Assembly: GCA_021163465.1 (NCBI GenBank)
Contig: JAGGWU010000058.1
Location: 1 to 25,633, forward strand
Direction: 5' to 3'
Length of the DNA stretch: 25,633 nucleotides
Origin: Candidatus Bipolaricaulota bacterium
Lineage (GTDB): Bacteria > Bipolaricaulota > Bipolaricaulia > Bipolaricaulales > Bipolaricaulaceae
The translations under genes were made by a program, and so were the position numbers. Of this stretch, positions 1-7,734 are shown in pieces (positions within the stretch are counted from its first letter, which is position 1; each line of letters starts with the position of its first letter). The notes below the pieces were generated by a model. The model was not told the DNA's origin. It searched no databases and worked only from the letters and a program-made list of their open reading frames with translations.

Positions 1-1116
1 GGGATGGAGGTCCTGCGGGCCGTCGGCCCCTTGGGGGTCGCGGTGGGCACGGTTCCTGTAGCTTTCGTGGGCCTCCCCTTCCTGCGGGCGGCGGCCATAG
101 TGGGGCCGTGGGGCTTGAGCCTCGCCGCTTCGCTTACCAACGCGTTCCTTGCGACTGCATTGACGGGGCGAAGGAAAAGAATAGCGTTCCTTGCCCCTCT
201 TCCTCCCCTTTTCCTCGCGGCGCTCCTTTCCTTTGCGGGGACCCCGGCGGCGGAAGGGGAACTTCGGGTGGCGTTGGTGCAGCCGGGCCTAGGCCTGCCC
301 GAGCGCTTGGGGATCCCAACGGAGGAGCTCTTGAAGCGATATGGCGAGCTTCTTGCCCTTATCCCCATCGGGGTGGATCTGGTTGTCCTTCCCGAGGACG
401 CCGTGCCCGGGGTACTGAGCACGGTACCCGAGCTCCGAGACCTATTCCGCGCCCAAGCCGCCCGCCTGGGCGCCGCCATCCTCGTTGGGGGATGGAGTGT
501 TCAGGGTGGAGACTATTACAACACCGCCTTCCTCTTTCGCTCAACCGGAGAGTGGGGCCCTGTTCACCGGAAGGTGAGGCTCCTCCCTTTCGGGGAATAT
601 GTGCCCCTGAGGCCTCTGTGGGAGAGGTTGGGATTACGTGGTGTGTTTGAACGTTTCCTTCCCCGGGAGGTGACGGCGGGGAAGGAATTCGTGCCCGCAG
701 GAACATGCGGGATCATGATCTGTTCCGAGACCATGTTTCCGGGGATATCCCGGGAGCTTGCCCACAAGGGAGCCCGGGTGCTCCTTGCCCTTACCAACGA
801 TTCCTGGTTCGGGCAAAGCCGGCTTCTATGGGAGCATTTCGCCTGCGGGGCGCTCAGGGCCGTAGAGACGGGGAGGGCTTTCCTCCAGGCGGCGATCACC
901 GGGGTGACCGGGGCGTTCGGCCCGGATGGGCTCCCTTTAGGGGTATTGGCCGGGAAGGGGAGCGGGACCCTCGTGCTAAGGGCCCCGCTCCACTCCCACG
1001 TGACGCCCTACGTGTGGCTCGGCGACTGGCCCGTGGTGGCCCTCTGCCTCCTCTTCCTCGTCCTTCCCCCTCACTGGGCCCGGATCTCCACCGTGGCCGC
1101 GTCGCTGCGGCCGTAG
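1..1116 (+). CDS. lnt: Apolipoprotein N-acyltransferase, 5'-partial
   Basis: Transfers an acyl chain to the N-terminal cysteine of lipoproteins, the last step of lipoprotein maturation in the inner membrane. The reading frame is open at the window edge, so the N-terminal membrane segments lie outside; about 370 residues are seen of a family that is usually near 500. Counting from the in-frame Met at base 4, residues 29-55 resemble the last part of the membrane domain. A nitrilase-fold domain starts near residue 86. Its catalytic triad is visible: E131 in LPED, K190 in HRKVRLLPFGEYVP, and C240 in MICSE. The loop glutamates E198 and E242 are also kept. A final hydrophobic segment (about 345-360) closes the protein. 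The 3' end overlaps the convergent PKD lipoprotein gene by 46 bases. The substrate supply is plausible, because two lipoproteins are encoded next door. The identification is firm. Confidence 0.95.
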   Translation, partial: GMEVLRAVGPLGVAVGTVPVAFVGLPFLRAAAIVGPWGLSLAASLTNAFLATALTGRRKRIAFLAPLPPLFLAALLSFAGTPAAEGELRVALVQPGLGLPERLGIPTEELLKRYGELLALIPIGVDLVVLPEDAVPGVLSTVPELRDLFRAQAARLGAAILVGGWSVQGGDYYNTAFLFRSTGEWGPVHRKVRLLPFGEYVPLRPLWERLGLRGVFERFLPREVTAGKEFVPAGTCGIMICSETMFPGISRELAHKGARVLLALTNDSWFGQSRLLWEHFACGALRAVETGRAFLQAAITGVTGAFGPDGLPLGVLAGKGSGTLVLRAPLHSHVTPYVWLGDWPVVALCLLFLVLPPHWARISTVAASLRP

Positions 1117-2258
1117 ATATCCACCACCGTCAGCGTGGCCGTGTAGGTGCCTGGCTGGGAATAGGTGTGGATGATCGCGTATGTGATGTCGATGCCGTTC
1201 ACCATGTCGCCGTCTCCGAAATCGAGGACGAAGTAAAGGATCGGGCCCTCCGATTTCGAGATATCGAACGTCACCTCCAGGGGCGCGGCCCCGGAGGTCG
1301 GCTGGGCCGAGAGCACGGCCGCGAGCGGGGGGTACAGGGCGTTGATCACCACCGAATGGCTGTCCTCCGCCCCGTGAACGTCGCGCACCGTGAGCGTGGC
1401 GGTATAGGTTCCCGGGTCCCGGTAGGTGTGGCGGATCGGATCGGCGAGGTCGTGGGGCAGGCCTTCCACGGACTCCCCGTCGCCGAAGTCCAGGACGAAC
1501 CCCTCGATCTCCCCTAGGGATTTGGAGAGGTCGAAGGTGACCTCGAGGGGGGCATAGCCCGTCTGCGGCGATGCGTTGAGGATCGCCCGCAGATTGGAAG
1601 GTTCGACGGTTACCTCCACCGAATCACGGGCGCTGCGACCCCAGCGGTCGTGCACGGTAAGGACCGCCCGATAGGTCCCCGGTTCTTCATACACGTGTGT
1701 GATCGGGTCGCCGAGGACTCCGTGTGGGTTTTCGGCACAGTATAACCCCTCGGTACGGCTTGGGTTCGCGGCGATTCCATGGGTGTAGACGTTCCCATCC
1801 CCGAAATCGAGTGAAAAAGAGGTGATGGCCCCTTTGCTTTGGGAGGGGTCAAAGGTGACCCTAAGGGGAACAAATCCCCGGGTGACATCTGCCTGGAGGT
1901 TTGCCGAAAGCTCGGGATATTCCACGGTTATATCCAAGGAATCTGCGCTTTCCCGGCCGTTTGCGTTCCATACGGTGAGGGTCGCGGTATAGCTTCCTGG
2001 ATTTTCGTAGACGTGGGAGATGGGAAGGGAGACGTCCTCTCCGAGGTAAGTGGTTCCGTCACCGAAATCTAAGAGAAATCCGGTGATGTTTCCGGTGGAC
2101 TTCGAGGGGTCGAACACCACCCTCAACGGGGCGGGACCCTGGGTGACATCCGCCGTTATGACTGCCCGCAACGGCATGAGACACGCTGACAGGCCAAAGA
2201 GGGAAAGGACAACTATTCCCACAGCAAATATGCCGTACTTGAGGCGGTACAGCCGCAC
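1071..2258 (-). CDS. PKD-repeat lipoprotein (4 PKD domains), riboswitch-controlled
   Basis: Predicted surface or periplasmic lipoprotein of 395 residues made almost entirely of four PKD (immunoglobulin-like) domains. I start it at a GTG preceded by GGAGGAGGT with 8-base spacing; a longer reading from an ATG at 2306 would run through the riboswitch hairpin and has no such site. From the GTG the protein has a basic n-region, a hydrophobic core and an LSAC lipobox with the lipidated Cys at residue 26. The core PKD motif DFGDG occurs near residues 64, 151, 257 and 346, each followed by a PGTYTATLTV-type strand. PKD domains usually mediate protein-protein or carbohydrate contacts; the ligand cannot be read from sequence. 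The gene lies downstream of a second PKD lipoprotein on the same strand, and a c-di-GMP-I riboswitch lies directly upstream, so translation is probably tied to the motile/sessile switch. Confidence 0.88.
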   Translation of the reverse strand: MRLYRLKYGIFAVGIVVLSLFGLSACLMPLRAVITADVTQGPAPLRVVFDPSKSTGNITGFLLDFGDGTTYLGEDVSLPISHVYENPGSYTATLTVWNANGRESADSLDITVEYPELSANLQADVTRGFVPLRVTFDPSQSKGAITSFSLDFGDGNVYTHGIAANPSRTEGLYCAENPHGVLGDPITHVYEEPGTYRAVLTVHDRWGRSARDSVEVTVEPSNLRAILNASPQTGYAPLEVTFDLSKSLGEIEGFVLDFGDGESVEGLPHDLADPIRHTYRDPGTYTATLTVRDVHGAEDSHSVVINALYPPLAAVLSAQPTSGAAPLEVTFDISKSEGPILYFVLDFGDGDMVNGIDITYAIIHTYSQPGTYTATLTVVDIYGRSDAATVEIRAQ

Positions 2259-2266
2259 GAGAAGAT

Positions 2267-2303
2267 CACCTCCTCCGGAAATGTGGAGTTTCTGGAGGAG
2301 GTG
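2267..2303 (-). promoter_or_regulatory. Shine-Dalgarno-sequestering hairpin (riboswitch expression platform)
   Basis: On the minus strand CACCTCCTCC (2303-2294) is perfectly complementary to GGAGGAGGTG (2276-2267), which contains the ribosome binding site of the PKD lipoprotein whose GTG is at 2258. The 10-bp stem directly follows the c-di-GMP aptamer, so this looks like a translational on/off platform. No U-tract follows, which argues against a transcription terminator. Which ligand state opens it cannot be decided by eye. Confidence 0.75.
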
Positions 2304-2306
2304 CAC

Positions 2307-2394
2307 TTCGGCAGCCCGGCCGCCCTCGCCCCTGCGCGTTAGGGCCCGCTGGCTTTGCGCCCCCAGGTTTCCCTGGGTTTGCCCTTTCGGTACA
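2307..2394 (-). ncRNA. Cyclic di-GMP-I (GEMM-I) riboswitch aptamer
   Basis: Read on the minus strand, this intergenic stretch carries the conserved GEMM-I blocks in order. First comes GAAAGGGCAAACC. Next is a 6-bp stem, CCCAGG/CCTGGG, capped by a GAAA tetraloop (2377-2362). Then come GGGCGCAAAGCC and a CGGGCCCTAA block. The last element is the P3 hairpin GGCGGC-CGG-GCTGCC (2324-2310). GEMM-I RNAs bind cyclic di-GMP and often control surface, adhesion and motility genes. About 33 bases separate it from the stop codon of the upstream PKD lipoprotein, so it is either read through from that gene or has a promoter inside it. The match is to a remembered consensus; no covariance search was run. Confidence 0.88.
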
Positions 2395-2426
2395 CCCCCG
2401 AAGAGGCTTCCCGAAGACGTTTCAGC

Positions 2427-3041
2427 TCACGGCGCGGGTACCTCCACGACCTCCGTGGTCGAGTCGTCCTGGCCGTAGATGTCCTCGATCCAGAGGGTGG
2501 CCACGTAGCTTGCGGTCTGGGCGGGGTAGGTGTGGTAGACCGGCCAGGTAGCGGTGGCCCAGTCGCCCGCGATGAAGTCCCCATCGCCGAAGTAAAGGAC
2601 GTAACGGTCGATCTCGCCGGTGGAGCCAGAGGCATCGAATGCGAACGTGTAGGGTGGGGTCTGGACGGTTACATCCAGGGCGGCAAAAAGCGGCGGGTAC
2701 TGGACCTTGATGGTGACGGTGGCGGTGTCGGTATTGCCCCGGGCGTCCTCCACCGTCAGCGTGGCCACGTAATCGCCGGGATCGCCGTAGGTGTGGGGGA
2801 CAGGGGCGGTGAAATCGGTGCCGCTTTGGGCGGGGCTTCCGTCGCCGAAATCCAGGGTATAGACCTGTCCGCGGGATCCGGAGATATCGAAGGTCACCTC
2901 CAGCGGCGCCGGTCCCATCTGGGGTATCGCTTCGATCACCGCTTTGGGGAGAGGGAGGAAGAACGTGCACGCCGAGAGCCCTACCGTGATGGCGATGGCC
3001 AGGGCCCCCAGTATTAGCCACTTCGCTCGGATCATCCTCAC
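2427..3041 (-). CDS. PKD-domain lipoprotein (2 PKD domains)
   Basis: Predicted lipoprotein of 204 residues. The GTG start is chosen because GAGGAGGT sits 8 bases upstream; an in-frame ATG two codons later is too far from it. Residues 1-24 form a lipoprotein signal peptide ending in GLSAC, with Cys25 as the lipidated residue. Two PKD domains follow: the first has DFGDG at about 64-68 and a PGDYVATLTV strand; the second has the variant YFGDG at about 150-154. It looks like a short paralogue of the four-PKD lipoprotein downstream on the same strand, and the two probably share a transcript. It is divergent from the ECF sigma gene, 173 bases apart, an arrangement that would allow regulation by that sigma factor, though no sigma-specific promoter could be recognised. 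Ligand or partner is unknown. Confidence 0.85.
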   Translation of the reverse strand: MRMIRAKWLILGALAIAITVGLSACTFFLPLPKAVIEAIPQMGPAPLEVTFDISGSRGQVYTLDFGDGSPAQSGTDFTAPVPHTYGDPGDYVATLTVEDARGNTDTATVTIKVQYPPLFAALDVTVQTPPYTFAFDASGSTGEIDRYVLYFGDGDFIAGDWATATWPVYHTYPAQTASYVATLWIEDIYGQDDSTTEVVEVPAP

Positions 3042-3214
3042 ATTCCGTCACCTCCTCGTGAGCTTGACCTATTTTGGCCGCTGTTCCGCCCCTTTTTCGT
3101 GACCGAAGAGAAAGGGGAAGAGATCACGCGACACCTTCCCGGAGGACGTTGGTCCGTGATCCCTGTACTTCGAAACCCCTCCGCGGGCGGTGGTGTAATA
3201 TAGACGGAAAAGAG

Positions 3215-3754
3215 ATGGCCATCGGGGAACTGGAGCTCATCCAGCGCAGCCTGGAAGGTGACCTGGAAGCATGGGGAGAGATCGTGGCCCGCTACAAGCG
3301 CATGGTGTTCGGGGCGACCTTGGCCGTCCTGCGGAACTGGGCCGATGCCGAGGACGCGACTCAAGAGGCCTTTATCCGGGCCTACGAGAAGCTGAGCTAC
3401 TACGACCTCTCGCGGAGGTTCTCCACCTGGCTCCTTACCGTGGCCATCAACGTGGCCAAGAACATGCTCCGGAAACGCAAGCGCGATCCCGAGCCCAAGG
3501 TCCTTCACGCCGACGATCCCGCCACCTTGGTGGAGCAGGAGGCCCTGCGGCAGGCGGTGCGGGAGGCGGTGTGGTCCCTGCCCGAGGCCTACCGCGTGCC
3601 TTTGGTGCTCTTTTACTGGGAGGGGCTTTCCGTGGAGGAGATAGCCAAGGCCATGCGGTTGAAGCCCGCCACGGTGAAGACGCGGCTTTTCCGCGGCCGG
3701 GCGTTGGTGAGGAGCAAGCTTCTGGAGATGGGGGTGACCGCTGATGCGGTTTGA
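3215..3754 (+). CDS. ECF-type RNA polymerase sigma factor
   Basis: RpoE-like extracytoplasmic-function sigma factor of 179 residues. Region 2 spans about residues 20-92, with the promoter-melting and -10 recognition segment around DAEDATQEAFIRAYEKL and the FSTWLLTVAINVAKNMLR helix. Region 4 lies at about 120-172, with the LSVEEIAKAM...TVKTRLFRGR helix-turn-helix that reads the -35 element. The frame is open further upstream, but homology begins at the Met at 3215, so I start there. The upstream ribosome site is weak (GGAAAAGAG), and a TAATAT box lies 14 bases before the ATG, so the leader would be very short. Its end overlaps the next gene by 11 bases, which is typical of translational coupling between an ECF sigma factor and its anti-sigma factor. 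Confidence 0.92.
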   Translation: MAIGELELIQRSLEGDLEAWGEIVARYKRMVFGATLAVLRNWADAEDATQEAFIRAYEKLSYYDLSRRFSTWLLTVAINVAKNMLRKRKRDPEPKVLHADDPATLVEQEALRQAVREAVWSLPEAYRVPLVLFYWEGLSVEEIAKAMRLKPATVKTRLFRGRALVRSKLLEMGVTADAV

Positions 3755-4307
3755 GGAGTGGAAGGAGGAGGAGCTCATCCGCCAGGCCATCGCCGATGAG
3801 ATCTCGGCGGCCGAAGGAAGGCTGGAAGGCCTGGAGGAGCGGGTCATCCGGGCCATCGCCGCCCGGGACCTGGAATGCCCGGCTTGGAAACGTTGGCTCC
3901 GTTCCCTCCTCGCGCCGCGGACCCCGGCCCTCAGGCTTTCCTACGCCCTTGCCGCCCTTCTCATCTTCGTGGGGGTGGGGGTGCTCATCGGACGCTTCGC
4001 CTTCACCCCCGAGCCCCTTCCCGCCCTGGCCCAGGAAGGCACCGTGTTCGCGTTGGCGGCCCCCGGGGCACAGCGGGTGGAGTTGGTGGGGGATTTCTCC
4101 GCGTGGAAGCCCATCCCTCTGGCGGATCCCGACGGCGATGGGGTGTGGACCCTGGTGCTGAAATTACCTCCGGGCCGATATGAGTACGCCTTCCTGGTGG
4201 ATGGCCGCTGGCTCGGGCAGGATCCAAACGCCGATGAGTACGTCCGGACCATGGGCGATTACACCTCGGTGAGGTACATCGGGAACGGGGAGGGTTCGAG
4301 CTCATGA
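3744..4307 (+). CDS. Membrane-anchored CBM48-domain protein, probable anti-sigma factor
   Basis: A 187-residue single-pass membrane protein. Residues 1-60 are charged and helical and would be cytoplasmic. Residues 66-87 form one transmembrane helix. Residues 99-179 resemble the glycogen-binding/isoamylase early-set fold (CBM48, AMPK beta type): GDFSAW at 116-121, DGDGVWTLVLKLPPG, then YEYAFLVDGRW and DPNA. Position and topology, overlapping the ECF sigma gene, indicate an anti-sigma factor whose external domain senses a glycan or another ligand. No zinc-type HxxxCxxC anti-sigma motif is present in the N-terminus, so the sigma-binding mode is inferred from context only. Its stop overlaps the next start (ATGA). 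The CBM48 assignment is fairly secure; the regulatory role is inference. Confidence 0.8.
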   Translation: MRFEEWKEEELIRQAIADEISAAEGRLEGLEERVIRAIAARDLECPAWKRWLRSLLAPRTPALRLSYALAALLIFVGVGVLIGRFAFTPEPLPALAQEGTVFALAAPGAQRVELVGDFSAWKPIPLADPDGDGVWTLVLKLPPGRYEYAFLVDGRWLGQDPNADEYVRTMGDYTSVRYIGNGEGSSS

Positions 4308-5023
4308 GGAGGATCTTCGTTTTAGCCGTGGTCCTTCTCGCCCTGTCGGGCTATGCCCAGGTCCAGTTCACGCTTCCCGCCGTGAGCCCGGAGGATGTCC
4401 TGCAATGGCTCCGGCAGTCTGCCCTTCCCGCCGCCGAGAAGGCGGTCTGGCTCCGGATCCTTCCCCAGGCATTCGACGAGGGGTTAGTGGATCCCAAGAT
4501 CGCCCAGGCCTTCTTCCAGCGGTTGGTGGGCACCCCCCCTACCTTCGTGGGCGAGATCACCGCCATCATGGAGGGACTCCTCGCTCAAGGGCTTCCCGTG
4601 ACCCATCTCATGAACAAGGTCTCCCAGGGGATCACCATGGGGCGCCCCTGGGCGGTGATCACCAACGAGATCAGGCTCCGGGCCTCGGTATTGGCCGCGA
4701 CCCACGTGAGCCTTTCCCCTTACCGTCCCAAGGCCGAGGCCAGGGCCTCGGTCAGCGTGCGGGTGGGCAGCTTCGCGTTCCAGGCCCGGACCCCTACTTG
4801 GGAGGATGTGGAGGTAGAGATCGCTGAGGCCATCAGCGATTTCATCGCCGGAGGGGGGGATATAAACGATTGGAGCGGCATGGAGGCGCTTGTGCGCATT
4901 CGGCTCCTGAAGCTCCGCGGCCAGAGACTTCCCCCGAACTTGGTGGACCCCGTCCTCCAGGTCCTCACCCCCCAGCTTATCGAGGGGATAGTGTCCCAGG
5001 CCTTTCAGATCGAAAGGAGGTAG
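4304..5023 (+). CDS. Secreted protein of unknown function
   Basis: A 239-residue protein with a clear signal peptide (residues 1-18, cleavage probably after GYA). The mature part has no motif I recognise. It is mostly helical, with several hydrophobic-patterned segments (residues 20-60, 90-120) and a C-terminal half rich in short helices. It contains no cysteines beyond the signal region and no lipobox. It sits inside the sigma/anti-sigma operon: its ATG overlaps the stop of the CBM48 protein and the next gene starts 3 bases after its stop, so co-expression is very likely. A periplasmic partner of the sensor or of the large PKD protein is possible, but that is a guess from position. Confidence 0.75.
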   Translation: MRRIFVLAVVLLALSGYAQVQFTLPAVSPEDVLQWLRQSALPAAEKAVWLRILPQAFDEGLVDPKIAQAFFQRLVGTPPTFVGEITAIMEGLLAQGLPVTHLMNKVSQGITMGRPWAVITNEIRLRASVLAATHVSLSPYRPKAEARASVSVRVGSFAFQARTPTWEDVEVEIAEAISDFIAGGGDINDWSGMEALVRIRLLKLRGQRLPPNLVDPVLQVLTPQLIEGIVSQAFQIERR

Positions 5024-5026
5024 TAC

Positions 5027-7135
5027 ATGCGCAAACTGACGGTGGTGCTGTTTTTACTGGTGGGGATCACTGCCTTAGGGCAAGTGGTTCCCAAGGGGAT
5101 CATCGTGGAGCCGCCTGCGGAGGAAGGCCTACAAGTGGATATCTGGGTCGACAAACCCGTCTACGCGATAGGGGAGACCGTCGAGATCCACTTCCGCATA
5201 AACAAACCGGCGTACATCTACATCTGGGATATCGAGCCCACGGGGGCCGTGCGCTTGATATTCCCCAACTACTATGAGCAACAGAACTTCTTCCAGGTCG
5301 GCACCCACACTATCCCCTCGCCGGGCAAAGGGTACTCCTTCAGGGTACGACCTCCCACAGGCGAGGAGCACCTCCAGATCCTGGCGAGCACACACCCCAT
5401 CCCGGCCATCCAGGTAGAGCCCTCCCCCGAGATGCCTTACCCGCTTTTGGGCGAGGACCCAGAGGACTGGAAGTCCCGGGTCGAGGCCCACATAAAGGGC
5501 CTGGTCCCCGAGCCCGCCGAGCGGGCCTTCGCCTTCACATCGTTCCGGATCGTCTCCGGGGCCCCGCCCCAATATGGGACGTTGGTAGTGGAGACCACGC
5601 CCCCCTTCGCCCAGCTCTACGTCGACAACGTCTTTCGGGGCTGGACCCCCAAGACCCTGACCTTGGTGGCCGGATGGCACGATGTCCTGGTGAGAAAAAG
5701 CGGCTACCGGGATTGGAGCCGGAGGATCTATCTTGTAGCCGGTCGCACCAGGACGTTGCGGGTTACCCTCCAGTCGGCGGTGAACCAGCCCCCGGTGGCC
5801 CTCTTTACCTTCTCCCCAACCAACCCCTTCCCGGGCCAGGCCGTGACCTTCGATGCCGGTTCCTCCTACGACCCCGATGGGTCCATAACGGCCTATCATT
5901 GGGACTTCAACAACGACGGCGTGGTGGACGCCTCGGGGCAGGTGGTCACGCATTCCTTCCCGAGCCCGGGCGTCTACACCGTGCGGCTCAGGGTGGTCGA
6001 TGACCAAGGGGCCAGCGACGACGAGGTCAAGACGGTCAACGTGGTGGTCCTCAATCAGCCCCCGGTGGCCCAGTTCACCTTCTCCCCCGCCTCCCCCGCT
6101 CCGGGTGAGTGGATCCAGTTTGATGCCTCCGCCTCCTACGATCCCGACGGAACCATCGTCGACTACCGGTGGGACTTCGACGGCGACGGCGTGATGGACG
6201 CCACCGGCCAGACGGCCTTCTACTCCTACGCAGCACCCGGCGTATACAGCGTCCGGTTGGTGGTAACCGACAACCAAGGGGCGAGCGACGATGAGGTAAA
6301 GAGTGTGGTCGTGGCGGCGCCCAATCGGCCCCCGGTGGCCCAATTCACCATCTCCCCCTCCCCGGCCTTGGTGGGAGTCCCCGTTACCTTCAACGCCTCC
6401 TCTTCTTACGATCCCGATGGCTTTATTACCGATTACCGTTGGGACCTAAACGGCGATGGCACCATCGATGCCTCCGGGCAGATCACCTCTTACACCTACT
6501 TCACCCCCGGCACCTATCAGGTGACCCTCTACGTCACCGACAACGCCGGTGCCATGGCCCAAAGCACCCAAACCCTCCAGGTGGCGGTTCCCGGCCCGGC
6601 GGGGATGCCCCCCATGGACGGGATCCCCGGCGTTTACGTTTGGGGCACCGACACCTGGAACATCACCGTAAACGGTTCCCCTTCATGGACTTCCCCCCAC
6701 GCGTTCCGGATCGAGCTCCGCACCGACGGGACGTTCGTGAACGTGTCCTCGGCCCCCGGGCCCGGCCCGGCGCCGTTGGGCCTCGTTCCCGAACCCACGG
6801 AGGAAGGGTGGAAGGTGGTCTTCGAGGGAGAGGTGGCCTCGAACCGCATCACCTACACCTTCGAGGTCCGCAACGCCACCAGCATCTACTTCAACGTCAA
6901 GTTCGACATGGACGGGGACGGGGTCATGGAAACCTCGCCGGGGATCGTGAGGCTGCGACAATTCATGGTCAACCCGCCCACCAATCCCTTCGTGCTCGGC
7001 ATCCCCGAGGGCTATACCGGTCCCTTCGTGCCCTCCATCAACTTCCGGTTGGGCACACCCTTCAGCTACACCCAAACCTTCCGTTTCGTCCTCTGGGGGT
7101 CCAACATCGAGGACTTAGAGGGAGGCAGCATCTGA
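5027..7135 (+). CDS. Secreted DUF4384-PEGA-3xPKD surface protein
   Basis: A 702-residue exported protein. The start has an excellent AAAGGAGG site 7 bases upstream. Residues 1-18 are a signal peptide. Residues about 33-125 match the DUF4384 type (DIWVDKPVYAIGETVEIHF, then IYIWDIEPTG). Residues 185-249 look like a PEGA domain (GTLVVETTPPFAQLYVDN...GWHDVLVRKSGY). Three PKD domains begin at residues 253, 343 and 433, exactly 90 residues apart, each opening with N[QR]PPVA and carrying YDPDG...WD...DG. The C-terminal 180 residues are beta-rich and contain DMDGDGVMET, which resembles a calcium-binding loop. There is no membrane anchor or LPXTG. It is the last gene of the sigma-factor operon and is followed by a strong terminator. 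An adhesive or envelope-bridging role is plausible but not shown. Confidence 0.85.
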   Translation: MRKLTVVLFLLVGITALGQVVPKGIIVEPPAEEGLQVDIWVDKPVYAIGETVEIHFRINKPAYIYIWDIEPTGAVRLIFPNYYEQQNFFQVGTHTIPSPGKGYSFRVRPPTGEEHLQILASTHPIPAIQVEPSPEMPYPLLGEDPEDWKSRVEAHIKGLVPEPAERAFAFTSFRIVSGAPPQYGTLVVETTPPFAQLYVDNVFRGWTPKTLTLVAGWHDVLVRKSGYRDWSRRIYLVAGRTRTLRVTLQSAVNQPPVALFTFSPTNPFPGQAVTFDAGSSYDPDGSITAYHWDFNNDGVVDASGQVVTHSFPSPGVYTVRLRVVDDQGASDDEVKTVNVVVLNQPPVAQFTFSPASPAPGEWIQFDASASYDPDGTIVDYRWDFDGDGVMDATGQTAFYSYAAPGVYSVRLVVTDNQGASDDEVKSVVVAAPNRPPVAQFTISPSPALVGVPVTFNASSSYDPDGFITDYRWDLNGDGTIDASGQITSYTYFTPGTYQVTLYVTDNAGAMAQSTQTLQVAVPGPAGMPPMDGIPGVYVWGTDTWNITVNGSPSWTSPHAFRIELRTDGTFVNVSSAPGPGPAPLGLVPEPTEEGWKVVFEGEVASNRITYTFEVRNATSIYFNVKFDMDGDGVMETSPGIVRLRQFMVNPPTNPFVLGIPEGYTGPFVPSINFRLGTPFSYTQTFRFVLWGSNIEDLEGGSI

Positions 7136-7153
7136 GGGGGAAGGTCAAACATC

Positions 7154-7185
7154 AAGGGAGGGGCCGTTTCGGCCCCTCCTTTTTT
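7154..7185 (+). terminator. Rho-independent terminator of the sigma/PKD operon
   Basis: A perfect 9-bp stem GGAGGGGCC/GGCCCCTCC (7157-7165 with 7171-7179) with loop GTTTC is followed by six T. It lies 21 bases after the stop codon of the 702-residue PKD protein. The opposite strand has no T-tract, so it serves only the plus strand. Confidence 0.92.
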
Positions 7186-7222
7186 GTTGGGATGACGCTC
7201 GGCTGAGCTCGGGACTTTCCCC

Positions 7223-7693
7223 TCAACAGCGGAGGGCTCCCTCGAGGCGCAGAAGCTCTCGCTTCCAGTGGGGTCCGGGACCGTAGTTTCCGATCCCGCC
7301 CGTTTTGGGCACGACCCGATGGCAGGGGATTACGATGGGAATCGGGTTGGCTCCCACCGCGCCTCCCACGGCCCGGGCCGCGCGGGGGCGGCCGATCCGG
7401 CGCGCCAATTCCCCGTAGGTTACCGTCTTTCCGCAGGGGACCTCCAAAAGGGCTTTCCAAACCCGGAGCTGGAATTCGGTGCCCGTGAGCGCCACAGGCA
7501 CCGTGAAGTCGCGCCGTACCCCGGCCAAATACTCCTTTAGCTCCCGGGCCAGCCGGAGCGCGGGCCCCGTTGCTCGAGCGAGGGGCACCCGGGGGAAGGT
7601 CCCGGGGAACCTCAGCGATACGACCCCCTTCCCGCACCAGCCCACCAGGAACTCGCCCCATGCGGTTTCCACCAAGCTATAGCGGACATCCAT
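7223..7693 (-). CDS. ogt: Methylated-DNA--protein-cysteine methyltransferase
   Basis: Suicide repair protein that removes O6-alkyl groups from guanine in DNA. It has 156 residues, the usual size for the Ogt/MGMT form without an Ada regulatory domain. A variable N-terminal domain (1-70) is followed by the DNA-binding helix region FQLRVWKALLEVPCGKTVTYGELARRIG (73-101) and the alkyl-acceptor motif PCHR at 123-126, with C124 as the acceptor in IPIVIPCHRVV. The region GNYGPGPHWKRELLRLEGA closes the active site. Start ATG with AAAGGGA upstream. It stands alone on the minus strand, divergent from the next gene, with only about 40 bases between their starts. The symbol is given by family, since ogt and mgt are not separable by eye. 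Confidence 0.95.
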   Translation of the reverse strand: MDVRYSLVETAWGEFLVGWCGKGVVSLRFPGTFPRVPLARATGPALRLARELKEYLAGVRRDFTVPVALTGTEFQLRVWKALLEVPCGKTVTYGELARRIGRPRAARAVGGAVGANPIPIVIPCHRVVPKTGGIGNYGPGPHWKRELLRLEGALRC

Positions 7694-7695
7694 CG

Positions 7696-7725
7696 TTGTC
7701 CCTTTCCATCTTAGCGCCCTAAAAT
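7696..7725 (+). promoter_or_regulatory. Sigma70-like promoter, likely leaderless
   Basis: TTGTCC (7696-7701), an 18-base spacer and TAAAAT (7720-7725) sit just before the ATG at 7735. A start point about 7 bases after the -10 box would give a 5' leader of only a few bases, and no ribosome binding site is visible before that ATG. Confidence 0.5.
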
Positions 7726-7734
7726 GGCGTTGTC

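Noticed and set aside
2259..2306. Longer N-terminus for the four-PKD lipoprotein starting at ATG 2306
   Set aside because: It would translate the sequestering hairpin and place 16 extra residues before the signal peptide; the GTG at 2258 has an ideal ribosome site.
3042..3214. A second c-di-GMP riboswitch upstream of the two-PKD lipoprotein
   Set aside because: None of the GEMM blocks (GCAAACC, CGCAAAGCC) occurs on the minus strand here; only a weak AAAATA -10-like box is seen.
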